Source of the DNA: Stenotrophomonas maltophilia | Lineage (GTDB): Bacteria; Pseudomonadota; Gammaproteobacteria; Xanthomonadales; Xanthomonadaceae | DNA: 64,000 nucleotides | Assembly (NCBI RefSeq): GCF_023518235.1 | Contig: NZ_CP090423.1 | Location: 1,178,001-1,242,000 of the forward strand | Direction: 5' to 3' | In this document: one piece after another, positions 1 to 7,064 of the stretch | Numbering within the stretch: the first letter of the stretch is position 1 | How the letters are laid out: the number at the start of each line of letters is the position of its first letter | The notes under the pieces: generated by a model | Seen by the model: only the letters and a program-made list of their open reading frames with translations | Told to the model about the DNA's origin: nothing | Databases searched by the model: none | Made by a program: the position numbers and the translations under genes

Positions 1-571
1 GGTCGATGCGACCGGCCCGGGCCTGTTCGTTGAGGTTGCTGGCGAACTCGGTCAGTGCGTCGCCCTTGGGCTCCCCCTCGCCGCCTTCCATGCGGCCCTC
101 GCCCTCGGAGGACGAGGACGGCTGCTCGCCCTCCTCACCCAGCTTGGCGATGCCATGGGACAGGTAATTGACCACGTCCAGCCGGGTGACATCCTGCTGG
201 TTGAGGTAATAGACGGCGTGGGAGTCCTTCTCACCGAAGATGGCCACCAGCACATTGGCGCCGGTGACTTCCTTCTTGCCCGAGGACTGCACGTGGTACA
301 CAGCCCGCTGCAGCACGCGCTGGAAGCCCAGGGTCGGCTGGGTATCGCGTCCGTCATCTTCGGCCAGGCGGGACACGGACGCCTCGATGGCCTGCTCCAG
401 CTCTTGACGCAGGCGTTCGGCGTCGGCCCCACAGGCCTTCAGGACGGCCTGGGCGGACGGGTTGTCGAGCAGTGCCAACAGCAGGTGTTCGACCGTCATG
501 AACTCATGCCGGGCCTCACGGGCGCGCTTGTAGCACTGGCCGATGGTGTGTTCGAGGTCTTTGCTGAACAT
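1..571 (-). CDS. clpA: ClpA, ATP-dependent Clp protease ATP-binding subunit (N-terminal part, cut by window edge)
   Basis: The minus-strand frame starts at ATG 571 with MFSKDLEHTIGQCYKRARE and gives about 190 residues before the window ends. This is the double Clp N-domain of ClpA: the two repeats (MTVEHLLLALLDN and GANVLVAIFGE) are visible, followed by an acidic linker rich in E, G and S. The AAA+ modules lie outside the window. ClpA unfolds substrates and feeds them to ClpP, and its N-domain is the docking site of ClpS. The GGAG upstream of ATG 571 supports the start. Its partner clpS lies upstream on the same strand but is separated from it by an oppositely oriented kinase gene. Confidence 0.95.
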   Translation of the reverse strand, partial: MFSKDLEHTIGQCYKRAREARHEFMTVEHLLLALLDNPSAQAVLKACGADAERLRQELEQAIEASVSRLAEDDGRDTQPTLGFQRVLQRAVYHVQSSGKKEVTGANVLVAIFGEKDSHAVYYLNQQDVTRLDVVNYLSHGIAKLGEEGEQPSSSSEGEGRMEGGEGEPKGDALTEFASNLNEQARAGRID

Positions 572-709
572 GGATTACTCCGGCGGCAGATGGGGACAAT
601 ATGCGGCCTGACTACGCGATTTCCATCACCCTAGCGGATTGCTGCGTTCAGATGGCGTTAGCAGTGCAGATTGCTTGATCTTCATTCACTCCAGGACGAC
701 CCTGCCAGC

Positions 710-1522
710 ATGAGCGAACCCTACCTGAGCCGCTGGCGATTGCGGCGTGATGGCGCGGCCATCGAAACGCCCCGCGCCCGGCTCTGGCCGGTGCTGACCC
801 CGGCCGGCGTGCCGGCCATGCTCAAGGTCAGCGACGAGCCCGAAGAGCAGAACGCCCATCGACTGCTGCGCTGGTGGGACGGTGACGGCGCCGCCCGCCT
901 GCTGGCCCACGAGGGGCCGGCCATCCTGATCGAGCGTGCCGCCGGCGACTCGCTGCGACAGCGTTCGATCAATGGCGAGGACGACACCTGCACCACCCTC
1001 CTGTGCCAGGTTCTGCAGCGGCTGCACCGGCCACGGAGCACAGCGCCCAGTGACCTGGTCTGCCTGCCTACATGGTTCGCCGACCTGCTGCAGCCAAGGG
1101 CTGCGTTGCCGCCACTACTGGAACAGTGCAGATCGCTGGCGCTGGTCTTGCTGCAGGACGAGCAGGAGATCCGGCCACTGCATGGCGACCTGCACCACGA
1201 CAACGTGCTGGATTTCGGCACGCGCGGCTGGCTGGCGATCGACCCGAAGCGGCTGATCGGCGACCGCGCCTTCGACTACACGACGTTGTTCAGCAACCCG
1301 GACCTGTGCGGCCCGGGCATCCACGTCGCCACGCGGCCGGAGCGGTTTGCGGCGCGACTGGAGCAGGTCGGCGCGTTGTCCGGCATCGAACGCCGTCGCC
1401 TGCTGCGCTGGATCGCGGCCAGCATGGGCCTGTCGGCGGTGTGGTTCCGCGATGACGGCGACCCGGCCGACATCGACGAGGCGGTGGCGAAAATGGCGCT
1501 GGAGGCGCTGGCGGAGGCATGA
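710..1522 (+). CDS. APH(6)-type aminoglycoside (streptomycin) phosphotransferase family protein
   Basis: A 270-residue kinase-fold protein of the APH(6)/hydroxyurea phosphotransferase family. The Brenner motif HGDLHHDNV is at residues 158-166, with Asp160 as probable catalytic base, followed by WLAIDPK and DRAFDY in the Mg/ATP-binding segment. This arrangement is as in streptomycin 6-kinases. The family phosphorylates streptomycin, and chromosomal members are known in S. maltophilia; whether this one confers resistance cannot be told from sequence. ATG 710 is preferred over an in-frame TTG at 671, because family similarity begins near 710. It lies between clpA and clpS on the opposite strand, with base composition like its neighbours, so it looks resident rather than recently acquired. 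Confidence 0.85.
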   Translation: MSEPYLSRWRLRRDGAAIETPRARLWPVLTPAGVPAMLKVSDEPEEQNAHRLLRWWDGDGAARLLAHEGPAILIERAAGDSLRQRSINGEDDTCTTLLCQVLQRLHRPRSTAPSDLVCLPTWFADLLQPRAALPPLLEQCRSLALVLLQDEQEIRPLHGDLHHDNVLDFGTRGWLAIDPKRLIGDRAFDYTTLFSNPDLCGPGIHVATRPERFAARLEQVGALSGIERRRLLRWIAASMGLSAVWFRDDGDPADIDEAVAKMALEALAEA

Positions 1523-1523
1523 T

Positions 1524-1665
1524 CCAAGGTGGGTGCCCACCTTGGTGGGCGCAATGCGCCGGGGGCCGCCACACCTGCTCTGGTAGGTGCCCACCTTGGT
1601 GGGCACGATGCCTCGGGCGTCGGTACGCCGTAACAAAAGGCAGCCGAGCATCGGCTCGGCTCTAC
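1524..1665. repeat. Cluster of three short palindromes (SMAG-like) between convergent genes
   Basis: Three hairpins lie between the convergent kinase and clpS genes. Positions 1524-1545 are a perfect palindrome (CCAAGGTGGG TG CCCACCTTGG). Positions 1583-1606 start with GTAG and fold GTGCCCACC against GGTGGGCAC. Positions 1642-1665 are the reverse orientation, ending in CTAC after AGCCGAGC/GCTCGGCT. GTAG-ended hairpins are the hallmark of SMAG elements in Stenotrophomonas. They may also serve as bidirectional terminators here. Confidence 0.75.
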
Positions 1666-1714
1666 AGCACGCCGGGTCCGGAATCGATGTACCCGGACGG
1701 GAACCGGCAGCCGG

Positions 1715-2041
1715 TCAGGCCTTTTCCATCGTGCACAGCAACGGATGCTGGTTCATCCGCGAATACTCATTGACCTGGGCGACCTTGGTCTCGGCCACTT
1801 CGCGGGTGAACACCCCGCACACCCCGCGGCCGCGGGTATGCACGTGCAGCATCACCTGCGTGGCCTTGTCCAGGTCCATGCTGAAGAACTGCTGCAGCAC
1901 GTCCACCACGAAATCCATCGGGGTGTAGTCGTCATTGAGCAGCATCACCTGGTAGAACGGCGGCGGCGCCACTTCCGGGCGCGCGGGCTCCACGGCAATA
2001 CCGTGTTCGTGATGGGAATCGGGGGAAGACTCGCGAGGCAT
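1715..2041 (-). CDS. clpS: ClpS, ATP-dependent Clp protease adaptor
   Basis: A 108-residue protein with a flexible N-terminus rich in H, P and E, then the ClpS core: [17 protein letters not shown], with the NDD loop that recognises N-degron residues. This is followed by [22 protein letters not shown] and a C-terminal [10 protein letters not shown]. Length and motifs are normal for the family. ClpS binds the ClpA N-domain and delivers N-end-rule substrates. It is divergent from the exported-protein gene at 2154. In most gammaproteobacteria clpS directly abuts clpA; here about 1.1 kb separates them. Confidence 0.96.
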   Translation of the reverse strand: MPRESSPDSHHEHGIAVEPARPEVAPPPFYQVMLLNDDYTPMDFVVDVLQQFFSMDLDKATQVMLHVHTRGRGVCGVFTREVAETKVAQVNEYSRMNQHPLLCTMEKA

Positions 2042-2153
2042 CCGTCCATTATAGGGCCTGTACCGAGCCTGCGTCGGCCCGCCGCAGATTGGACGGCACG
2101 GACGCCCCCCGTCACAATTGCACCTTCTTTCAAATCCGCTTCACAGGATCTTC

Positions 2154-2627
2154 ATGAAAAGGACGCTTCTGCCCGCCCTGCTGCTCGGCCTGGCCGCGAC
2201 CGGCTCCGCCGTTGCCGCACCGGAGGCCGACAAATCCGTGGCCCGCCATCTGGACAAGCTGGGCTACACCTACGAGATCGACGAGGACGGTGACTACCGC
2301 CTGGTGTTCGATGTCGAAGGCGACCGCACCCAGATGGTCTACGTGCGTTCGGCGGTGGAGGATTTCGGCAGCCACAATATCCGCGAGATCTGGTCGCCGG
2401 CGTACACCGCCACGGCCAAGCAGTTCCCGGTGGCCGTGGCCAACCGCCTGCTGGAAGATTCCCAGGATGCCAAGATGGGCGGCTGGGTGAAGCAGGACAG
2501 CACCGCCATGTTCGTGGTGAAGATCGATGCAGACGCCACCCCGGACCAGCTCAGCGACGCCATTGATGCGGCCATCCGCACCGCCGATGCGATGGAGCTG
2601 GAACTGACCAAGAAGGACGATTTCTGA
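2154..2627 (+). CDS. Exported protein of unknown function, about 157 residues
   Basis: The protein starts MKRTLLPALLLGLAATGSAV with a typical Sec signal peptide, cleaved probably after AVA-A near residue 21. The mature part is acidic, with YTYEIDEDGDYRLVFD followed by VEGDRTQMVYVRS. This resembles the YbjN/type III secretion chaperone-like fold seen in small periplasmic proteins, but that resemblance is my inference. ATG 2154 is chosen because the signal peptide begins there; an upstream in-frame start at 2118 would add a non-hydrophobic extension. The stop lies one base before the TTG of the nudix gene, so the two are probably co-transcribed. Confidence 0.8.
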   Translation: MKRTLLPALLLGLAATGSAVAAPEADKSVARHLDKLGYTYEIDEDGDYRLVFDVEGDRTQMVYVRSAVEDFGSHNIREIWSPAYTATAKQFPVAVANRLLEDSQDAKMGGWVKQDSTAMFVVKIDADATPDQLSDAIDAAIRTADAMELELTKKDDF

Positions 2628-2628
2628 G

Positions 2629-3090
2629 TTGAACGCAACGCCGGACCCGCGCTGGGCACCGCATGCCACCGTCGCCACTGTGGTGGTTGACGGTGGCCGC
2701 GTGCTGCTGGTGGAAGAGACCATTGAGGGCCGCCAGGTGCTGAACCAGCCGGCCGGCCACCTTGAGCCGGGCGAAAGCCTGGCCGAGGCGGCCCTGCGCG
2801 AGACCCGCGAGGAAACCGGCTGGACGGTCGAGCTGACCCACTTCATCGGCTGCTACCAGTGGACTGCCGCCGATGGCACCACGTTCCTGCGCTTCTGCTA
2901 CGCCGCCAGGCCGCTGTCGCATGACCCGGCACAACCGCTGGACACCGGCATCGACCGCGCGCTGTGGCTGACCCCGGCCGAACTGCAGACGGCCGGCGAG
3001 CGCCAGCGCAGCCCGCTGGTCTGGAAGGTGGTGGCCGACTACCTGGGCGGCCAGCGCCATCCCCTTTCCCTGGTCCAGGAGGTCGCATGA
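2629..3090 (+). CDS. NUDIX hydrolase, NudJ-like phosphatase
   Basis: A 153-residue protein with a perfect Nudix box: G-x5-E-x7-REtrEETGW, within [20 protein letters not shown]. The [10 protein letters not shown] lead-in is typical of NudJ (YmfB), which hydrolyses nucleoside di- and triphosphates and thiamin-precursor pyrophosphates in E. coli. E. coli has the same neighbour, with nudJ next to mnmA. No ATG is available before the conserved region, so the TTG at 2629, one base after the previous stop, is taken as start. Its stop overlaps the mnmA start (ATGA at 3087), indicating translational coupling. Confidence 0.88.
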   Translation: MNATPDPRWAPHATVATVVVDGGRVLLVEETIEGRQVLNQPAGHLEPGESLAEAALRETREETGWTVELTHFIGCYQWTAADGTTFLRFCYAARPLSHDPAQPLDTGIDRALWLTPAELQTAGERQRSPLVWKVVADYLGGQRHPLSLVQEVA

Positions 3091-4229
3091 GCACCCCGCG
3101 CGTGATGGTTGGCGTCTCCGGTGGCGTCGATTCCTCGGTCGCCGCCTGGCGCCTGGTGCAGCAGGGAGAAGCGGTGGCCGGCCTGTTCATGCAGAACTGG
3201 GCCGACGACGGCAGCGGCGAGTGCCGCGCCGAGGACGATCGCCGCGACGCGGTGGCGGTGTGCGGCCTGCTCGGCATTCCGTTCCACTTCCGCGATTTCT
3301 CCAGCGAGTACTGGCAGGGTGTGTTCGAGCACTTCCTGGCCGAGTATGCCGCCGGCCGCACGCCAAACCCGGATGTGCTGTGCAACCGCGAAGTGAAGTT
3401 CAAGCACTTCCTGGACGCCGCCCGCGAGCTGGGCGCCGAGCGCATCGCCACCGGTCACTACGCGCGGGTGACCCAGCGCGGCCACCAGTGGCTGCTGCTG
3501 CGCGGCGCCGACCGTTCCAAGGACCAGAGCTACTTCCTGCACCAGCTGGGCCAGCAGCAGCTGGCGGCCACACTGTTCCCGATCGGCGACCTGGAAAAGA
3601 GCGACCTGCGCCGCATTGCACGCGACGTCAGCCTGCCGACCCACGCCAAGAAGGACTCCACCGGGATCTGCTTCATCGGCGAGCGCGACTTCCGCGAGTT
3701 CCTCGGCCGTTACCTGCCGGCCAAGCCGGGCCAGATCCTCGACCCGGCCGACGGCAGCGTGATCGCCGAACATCCGGGCGTGTTCTATTTCACACTGGGC
3801 CAGCGCGAGGGCCTGAACATCGGCGGCGTGCGCGGCCGCCCCGCCGCGCCGTGGTATGTGGTCGGCAAGGACGTGGCCAGCAACGTGCTGTACGTGGACC
3901 AGGACCGTGAAAGCCCTTGGATGCTGTCCGAGCGCCTGCGCTCGGAGACCGCGCACTGGATTGCCGGTTCGCCGCCGGCGCGTCGCTTTGAATGCACCGC
4001 GCAGACCCGCTACCGCCAGCCCGACGAGCCGTGTACGGTCGAGGTGCTGGACGATGGCAGTGTGCTGGTCACCTTCGCCCGCCCGCAGCGCGCCGTCACC
4101 CCCGGCCAGTCGCTGGTGCTGTATGACGGCGAGGTGTGCCTGGGCGGTGCGGTGATCGCCGCTACCGACGCCCCACTGGAACAGCGCCTGCGCACCACCC
4201 CTTCTCCTTTTGAGGTAATTGCTGCATGA
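3087..4229 (+). CDS. mnmA: MnmA, tRNA-specific 2-thiouridylase
   Basis: A 380-residue enzyme that inserts sulfur at C2 of the wobble uridine of tRNA Lys, Glu and Gln, using ATP and relay sulfur proteins. The PP-loop GVSGGVDSS is near residues 9-17. The catalytic nucleophile Cys99 is in [12 protein letters not shown] and the second, persulfide-forming Cys195 in [14 protein letters not shown]-terminal beta-barrel domain follows. The ATG at 3087 overlaps the nudix stop by four bases, and its own stop overlaps hflD in the same way, so nudix-mnmA-hflD is a compact operon as in enterobacteria. Confidence 0.97.
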   Translation: MSTPRVMVGVSGGVDSSVAAWRLVQQGEAVAGLFMQNWADDGSGECRAEDDRRDAVAVCGLLGIPFHFRDFSSEYWQGVFEHFLAEYAAGRTPNPDVLCNREVKFKHFLDAARELGAERIATGHYARVTQRGHQWLLLRGADRSKDQSYFLHQLGQQQLAATLFPIGDLEKSDLRRIARDVSLPTHAKKDSTGICFIGERDFREFLGRYLPAKPGQILDPADGSVIAEHPGVFYFTLGQREGLNIGGVRGRPAAPWYVVGKDVASNVLYVDQDRESPWMLSERLRSETAHWIAGSPPARRFECTAQTRYRQPDEPCTVEVLDDGSVLVTFARPQRAVTPGQSLVLYDGEVCLGGAVIAATDAPLEQRLRTTPSPFEVIAA

Positions 4230-4840
4230 GTTTCACTGTCGACGACCGCGTCCTGGCCCTGGCCGGCATTGCCCAGGCCCTGCAACAGGTCCGCCGCATC
4301 GCCGATACCGGCCATTCCGACGCCGCCGCCGTGCGCACCGCCGTGGACAGCGTGTTCCGCGTCGATGCGTCATCGCCGCAGGAGGTGTTCGGTGACCGCC
4401 ATGCGCTGAAGGCAGGCCTGCGCCTGCTGCACAACTATTTCCGCAGCCAGGGCCAGGACCCGATCCTGCCCAAGCTGGCCCTGTCGGTGCTGCAGCTGGA
4501 GCGCCGCTTCGTGCAGGACGGCGCCACGGTGAACAAGGTCGCCAGTGGCATCGAGCGCGCCCAGCGCCAGGCCGCCGAGCTGGGCGACAGCGGCCACCCG
4601 GACGTGCTGGCCAACCTGGGCGGCCTGTACGCGGACACCATCAGCCACCTCAAGCCGCGGGTGATGGTGCAGGGCAACCCGCACTACCTGGGCCAGGCCG
4701 GCGTGGTGGCCGAGATCCGCGCCCTGCTGCTGGCCGCGGTGCGCTCGGCGGTGCTGTGGCGTCAGCTGGGCGGCAGCTACTGGGACTTCCTGTTCAGCCG
4801 CAAGGCGATGATCGAGGCCGTGGACCGCCAACTGGCGTGA
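4226..4840 (+). CDS. hflD: HflD homolog (high frequency lysogenization protein family)
   Basis: A 204-residue helical protein beginning [20 protein letters not shown], with conserved [16 protein letters not shown] and [13 protein letters not shown] segments of the HflD (YcfC) family. In E. coli HflD is a peripheral membrane protein that binds phage lambda CII; its normal cell function is unclear. It follows mnmA with an ATGA overlap, as in E. coli. In E. coli purB comes next; here the operon ends and a flagellar-regulon gene follows. Confidence 0.93.
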   Translation: MSFTVDDRVLALAGIAQALQQVRRIADTGHSDAAAVRTAVDSVFRVDASSPQEVFGDRHALKAGLRLLHNYFRSQGQDPILPKLALSVLQLERRFVQDGATVNKVASGIERAQRQAAELGDSGHPDVLANLGGLYADTISHLKPRVMVQGNPHYLGQAGVVAEIRALLLAAVRSAVLWRQLGGSYWDFLFSRKAMIEAVDRQLA

Positions 4841-4847
4841 GCCCCAT

Positions 4848-4888
4848 GGGGTCGGATCCCTTTCCAACACGGAACGGGCTCTGACCCC
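4848..4888. repeat. GGGGTC...GACCCC palindromic repeat (copy 1)
   Basis: An imperfect palindrome starting GGGGTCGGATCCC and ending GCTCTGACCCC with a short AT-richer centre. Similar elements occur at 36649-36686, 40331-40370 and 40902-40939. It sits just after hflD and could act as its terminator. Confidence 0.65.
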
Positions 4889-4950
4889 TGAACCCTCTGC
4901 AGCGCCGGAAAACCGGCGCATTCAGAATGCACATCAAGGCACATCGACGT

Positions 4951-4977
4951 TAAAGAGAAGGGGGGTACGGCCGATAC
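4951..4977 (+). promoter_or_regulatory. Sigma-28 (FliA) promoter of the chemoreceptor gene
   Basis: TAAA at 4951-4954, a 15-base spacer, and GCCGATAC at 4970-4977. This matches the FliA consensus TAAA-N15-GCCGATAA except for the last base. It lies about 30 bases before ATG 5006. Confidence 0.82.
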
Positions 4978-5005
4978 ATCCTCCGTGCACCTCCCGAGAA
5001 CGTCC

Positions 5006-6196
5006 ATGTACTCACGCATTTTCATCCGTCTGGCCGCCCCTCTGGCCCTGACCCTGCTGCTCCCCTTCGCCATCGGTTTCGAATGGCCGGCCGCCCTGCG
5101 CTGGGCGATCCTGACCACGATGACGCTGAGCTGGCTGGGCTTTGCGTGGTGGACCACCCGCGCCCAGGCGCACCGTTCCCCGGAACACACCCGCGTCCTG
5201 CGTGAGCAGGATCAGCTGCTGACCGAACTGCGCAACTTCGTCGGCAACGAGATCGACGGCTCGCGTGGTGAAGTAGAACGCGCCCGCGACCTGATCCGCC
5301 AGGCCGTCTCCAGCCTCGGCGGCAGCTTCGATGCGATGAACCGCAAGTCGCGCCAGCAGAGCCAGGCCCTGTCGCGCATCGTCGACCGCGCCGGTGATGA
5401 GGGCAGCGCCGGCCTGGACGTCGCCCGCTTTGCCCAGCACGCCAGCCACCGCATGGAACAGCTGGTGGAAGCGCTGGAACAGGTCAGCGGCCAGAGCAGC
5501 ACCACCGTGCAGCACATCGACCAGATGGCACAGCACCTGGATGGCATCTTCGCGCTGCTGGAAGACGTCAAGTCGATCGCTGACCAGACCAATCTGCTGG
5601 CGCTGAACGCTGCCATTGAAGCGGCGCGTGCCGGTGAAGCCGGTCGTGGCTTCGCAGTGGTGGCCGACGAGGTCCGCAACCTGTCCGAACGCTCGACCAC
5701 CTTCAACGAGCAGATCCGCAAGCTGGCGCACAGCTCCAAGGACGCCATCGCCAAGGTGCGCGAGACGGTCTCGCACATGGCCTCGCGTGACATGGACCGC
5801 TCCCGCGAAGCACGCCAGGAAGCGGCGGCGATGCTCGACAACGTGGCCCAGATCAACGCCTCGCTGGGCGACGGCATGCGCGAAGTGTCCGAGTGCGCCC
5901 GTTCGATCGATGGCAGCGTGGCCGAGGCCGTGCGCGCCCTGCAGTTCGAGGACATCGCCACCCAGGCCCTGGGCGGCGTGCATACCCACCTGGACCGCCT
6001 GACCGCGATCAACCGCGAAGCGGTGGCCCTGCAGGAACTGCTGCATCGCAATGGCGGCGTGTTCGACGAAGAGATCGCCACCGCCCTGCAGCGCACCGGC
6101 AGCCGCCTGCGCGAACTGCGCAGCGAGTGGGAGCGCCCGCCGCACAAGCCGGTTGCCCAGCAGAGCATGGGCGCCGGCACCGTCGAGCTGTTCTGA
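5006..6196 (+). CDS. Methyl-accepting chemotaxis protein without large periplasmic domain
   Basis: A 396-residue protein with two closely spaced N-terminal membrane helices (about residues 8-25 and 30-50), no periplasmic ligand domain and no recognisable HAMP. A long coiled-coil cytoplasmic domain follows. The signalling hairpin tip is clear: [19 protein letters not shown] followed by [18 protein letters not shown], the CheA/CheW contact region. The receptor may sense a cytoplasmic or membrane cue. ATG 5006 is chosen, giving [20 protein letters not shown]; a GTG at 4985 is an alternative. A FliA-type promoter upstream and an intrinsic terminator downstream make it a single-gene unit of the late flagellar regulon. 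Confidence 0.92.
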   Translation: MYSRIFIRLAAPLALTLLLPFAIGFEWPAALRWAILTTMTLSWLGFAWWTTRAQAHRSPEHTRVLREQDQLLTELRNFVGNEIDGSRGEVERARDLIRQAVSSLGGSFDAMNRKSRQQSQALSRIVDRAGDEGSAGLDVARFAQHASHRMEQLVEALEQVSGQSSTTVQHIDQMAQHLDGIFALLEDVKSIADQTNLLALNAAIEAARAGEAGRGFAVVADEVRNLSERSTTFNEQIRKLAHSSKDAIAKVRETVSHMASRDMDRSREARQEAAAMLDNVAQINASLGDGMREVSECARSIDGSVAEAVRALQFEDIATQALGGVHTHLDRLTAINREAVALQELLHRNGGVFDEEIATALQRTGSRLRELRSEWERPPHKPVAQQSMGAGTVELF

Positions 6197-6229
6197 TCCT
6201 GATGTCCGCTGCCGTTGCCGGCAGCCCGC

Positions 6230-6255
6230 AAGGCCCCGGTCATTCCGGGGCCTTT
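6230..6255 (+). terminator. Intrinsic terminator after the chemoreceptor gene
   Basis: AAGGCCCCGG at 6230-6239 pairs perfectly with CCGGGGCCTT at 6245-6254 over a TCATT loop, followed by a short TTT. It lies 33 bases after the stop codon. Confidence 0.85.
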
Positions 6256-6294
6256 GCCTGTACCCTGCCGTTGGATGCAACCTGTACGCGCACC

Positions 6295-6510
6295 ATGACC
6301 CTGATCCGCGCCCTGCCCTCCCTCACCGATACCGAGCGCCCGCGCAACGCGAGCGTGCGTGAGCAGCTGCAGCAGCTGGAAGAGGTCGCCCGCGAAGAGA
6401 TCCGCGAACTGCAGCAGCTGGCCGACGCGCGCCCCGCCCCCTTGCCTGCGGGCGAAGAACTGCTCGGACTGGCTTGGGACCTGGGGCTGGACGGTGAAGC
6501 GCTGAGGTAG
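6295..6510 (+). CDS. Small acidic helical protein, 71 residues, function unknown
   Basis: The frame from ATG 6295 encodes MTLIRALPSLTDTERPRNAS, then a helical, possibly coiled-coil segment (VREQLQQLEEVAREEIRELQ), and ends GLAWDLGLDGEALR. There is no signal peptide or membrane segment. I do not recognise the family, and no good ribosome-binding site is seen. Codon use (third-position G/C bias) is like that of real genes here. Its TAG stop (6508-6510) is part of the GTAG end of a SMAG repeat. Confidence 0.5.
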   Translation: MTLIRALPSLTDTERPRNASVREQLQQLEEVAREEIRELQQLADARPAPLPAGEELLGLAWDLGLDGEALR

Positions 6511-6529
6511 ATCCACGCCATGCGTGGAT
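6507..6529 (+). repeat. SMAG-type hairpin GTAGATCCACGCC...
   Basis: GTAG followed by ATCCACGC/GCGTGGAT around a CAT-containing centre. Near-identical copies occur at 6964-6986, 54788-54810 and 57163-57185. Confidence 0.8.
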
Positions 6530-6606
6530 GGCTTTACCGCCACCCGCTGCAGCCCCATGGCATGATCCACCCACGTCGCCTACGACTGGACACGGAGTGT
6601 CGTCCC

Positions 6607-6967
6607 ATGAGCACCATGTTCATGACCTGGCTGGGATTTGCCGCGATGGTGCTGATCGCCGTCACTTTCACCTGGCGCCCCGCCTACGCCACCTTGCGGC
6701 CTCCCCGGCATCGACTGGTCGCATTCCTGTTCGGCAGCCAGCTATTCCTGCTGATGGCCTTCCTGGCTGCCTGGGCGGCGGCAACGGCCATCGATACCGG
6801 TCACGTCCATCTAAGCCATCACCCTAAGCCATCACCGCTACGGCACCATTGATGTGCGGCGCGAGATCGAGGCGACGACCTGTTGGCTGATCATCGTGGC
6901 GGAGTACGTGCTCGGGCTGCTGATCGCCAGGTATTCGATTGCAGGCATCGCATTGATGAACCGTTAG
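6607..6967 (+). pseudogene. Three-helix membrane protein gene, frameshifted by a 13-bp tandem duplication
   Basis: The frame from ATG 6607 encodes MSTMFMTWLGFAAMVLIAVT plus a second membrane segment (VAFLFGSQLFLLMAFLAAWA). It then hits a perfect tandem duplication, CTAAGCCATCACC at 6811-6823 and again at 6824-6836, and stops at 6852. Removing one 13-base copy restores a 348-base frame of 115 residues. The tail then reads HRYGTIDVRREIEATTCWL followed by a third membrane helix (WLIIVAEYVLGLLIARYSIA) and the stop at 6965-6967. The intact form would be a small inner-membrane protein of unknown function. The current frame yields an 81-residue truncated product ending HHPKPSPLRHH. A sequencing error is possible but an exact 13-base duplication makes it less likely. 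Confidence 0.75.
6811..6836. repeat. Perfect 13-bp tandem duplication
   Basis: Two exact copies of CTAAGCCATCACC. The unit is not a multiple of three, so each gain or loss changes the reading frame of the surrounding membrane-protein gene. Confidence 0.97.
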
Positions 6968-7025
6968 ATCCACGCCATGCATGGATGATCGCGCGCGCGC
7001 CTCAGTGCCGACCAACGGTCGGCAC
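6964..7025. repeat. SMAG-type hairpin plus GTGCCGACC palindrome
   Basis: TAG then ATCCACGCCATGCATGGAT (6964-6986), followed by GTGCCGACC AAC GGTCGGCAC at 7005-7025 (nine-base perfect stem). The second hairpin may terminate the convergent GGDEF-EAL gene. Related copies lie at 40951-40971 and 47960-47979. Confidence 0.75.
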
Positions 7026-7064
7026 CCACCAGAGCAGTCATCCGGCACCCAACAGAGCGGGTTG

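Noticed and set aside
710-1522. Recently acquired resistance island
   Set aside because: No integrase, transposase or composition shift; chromosomal APH(6)-like genes are normal in this genus.
6824-6967. A separate small gene for the third membrane helix
   Set aside because: It has no start codon with a ribosome-binding site and joins perfectly to the upstream frame once one 13-base copy is removed.
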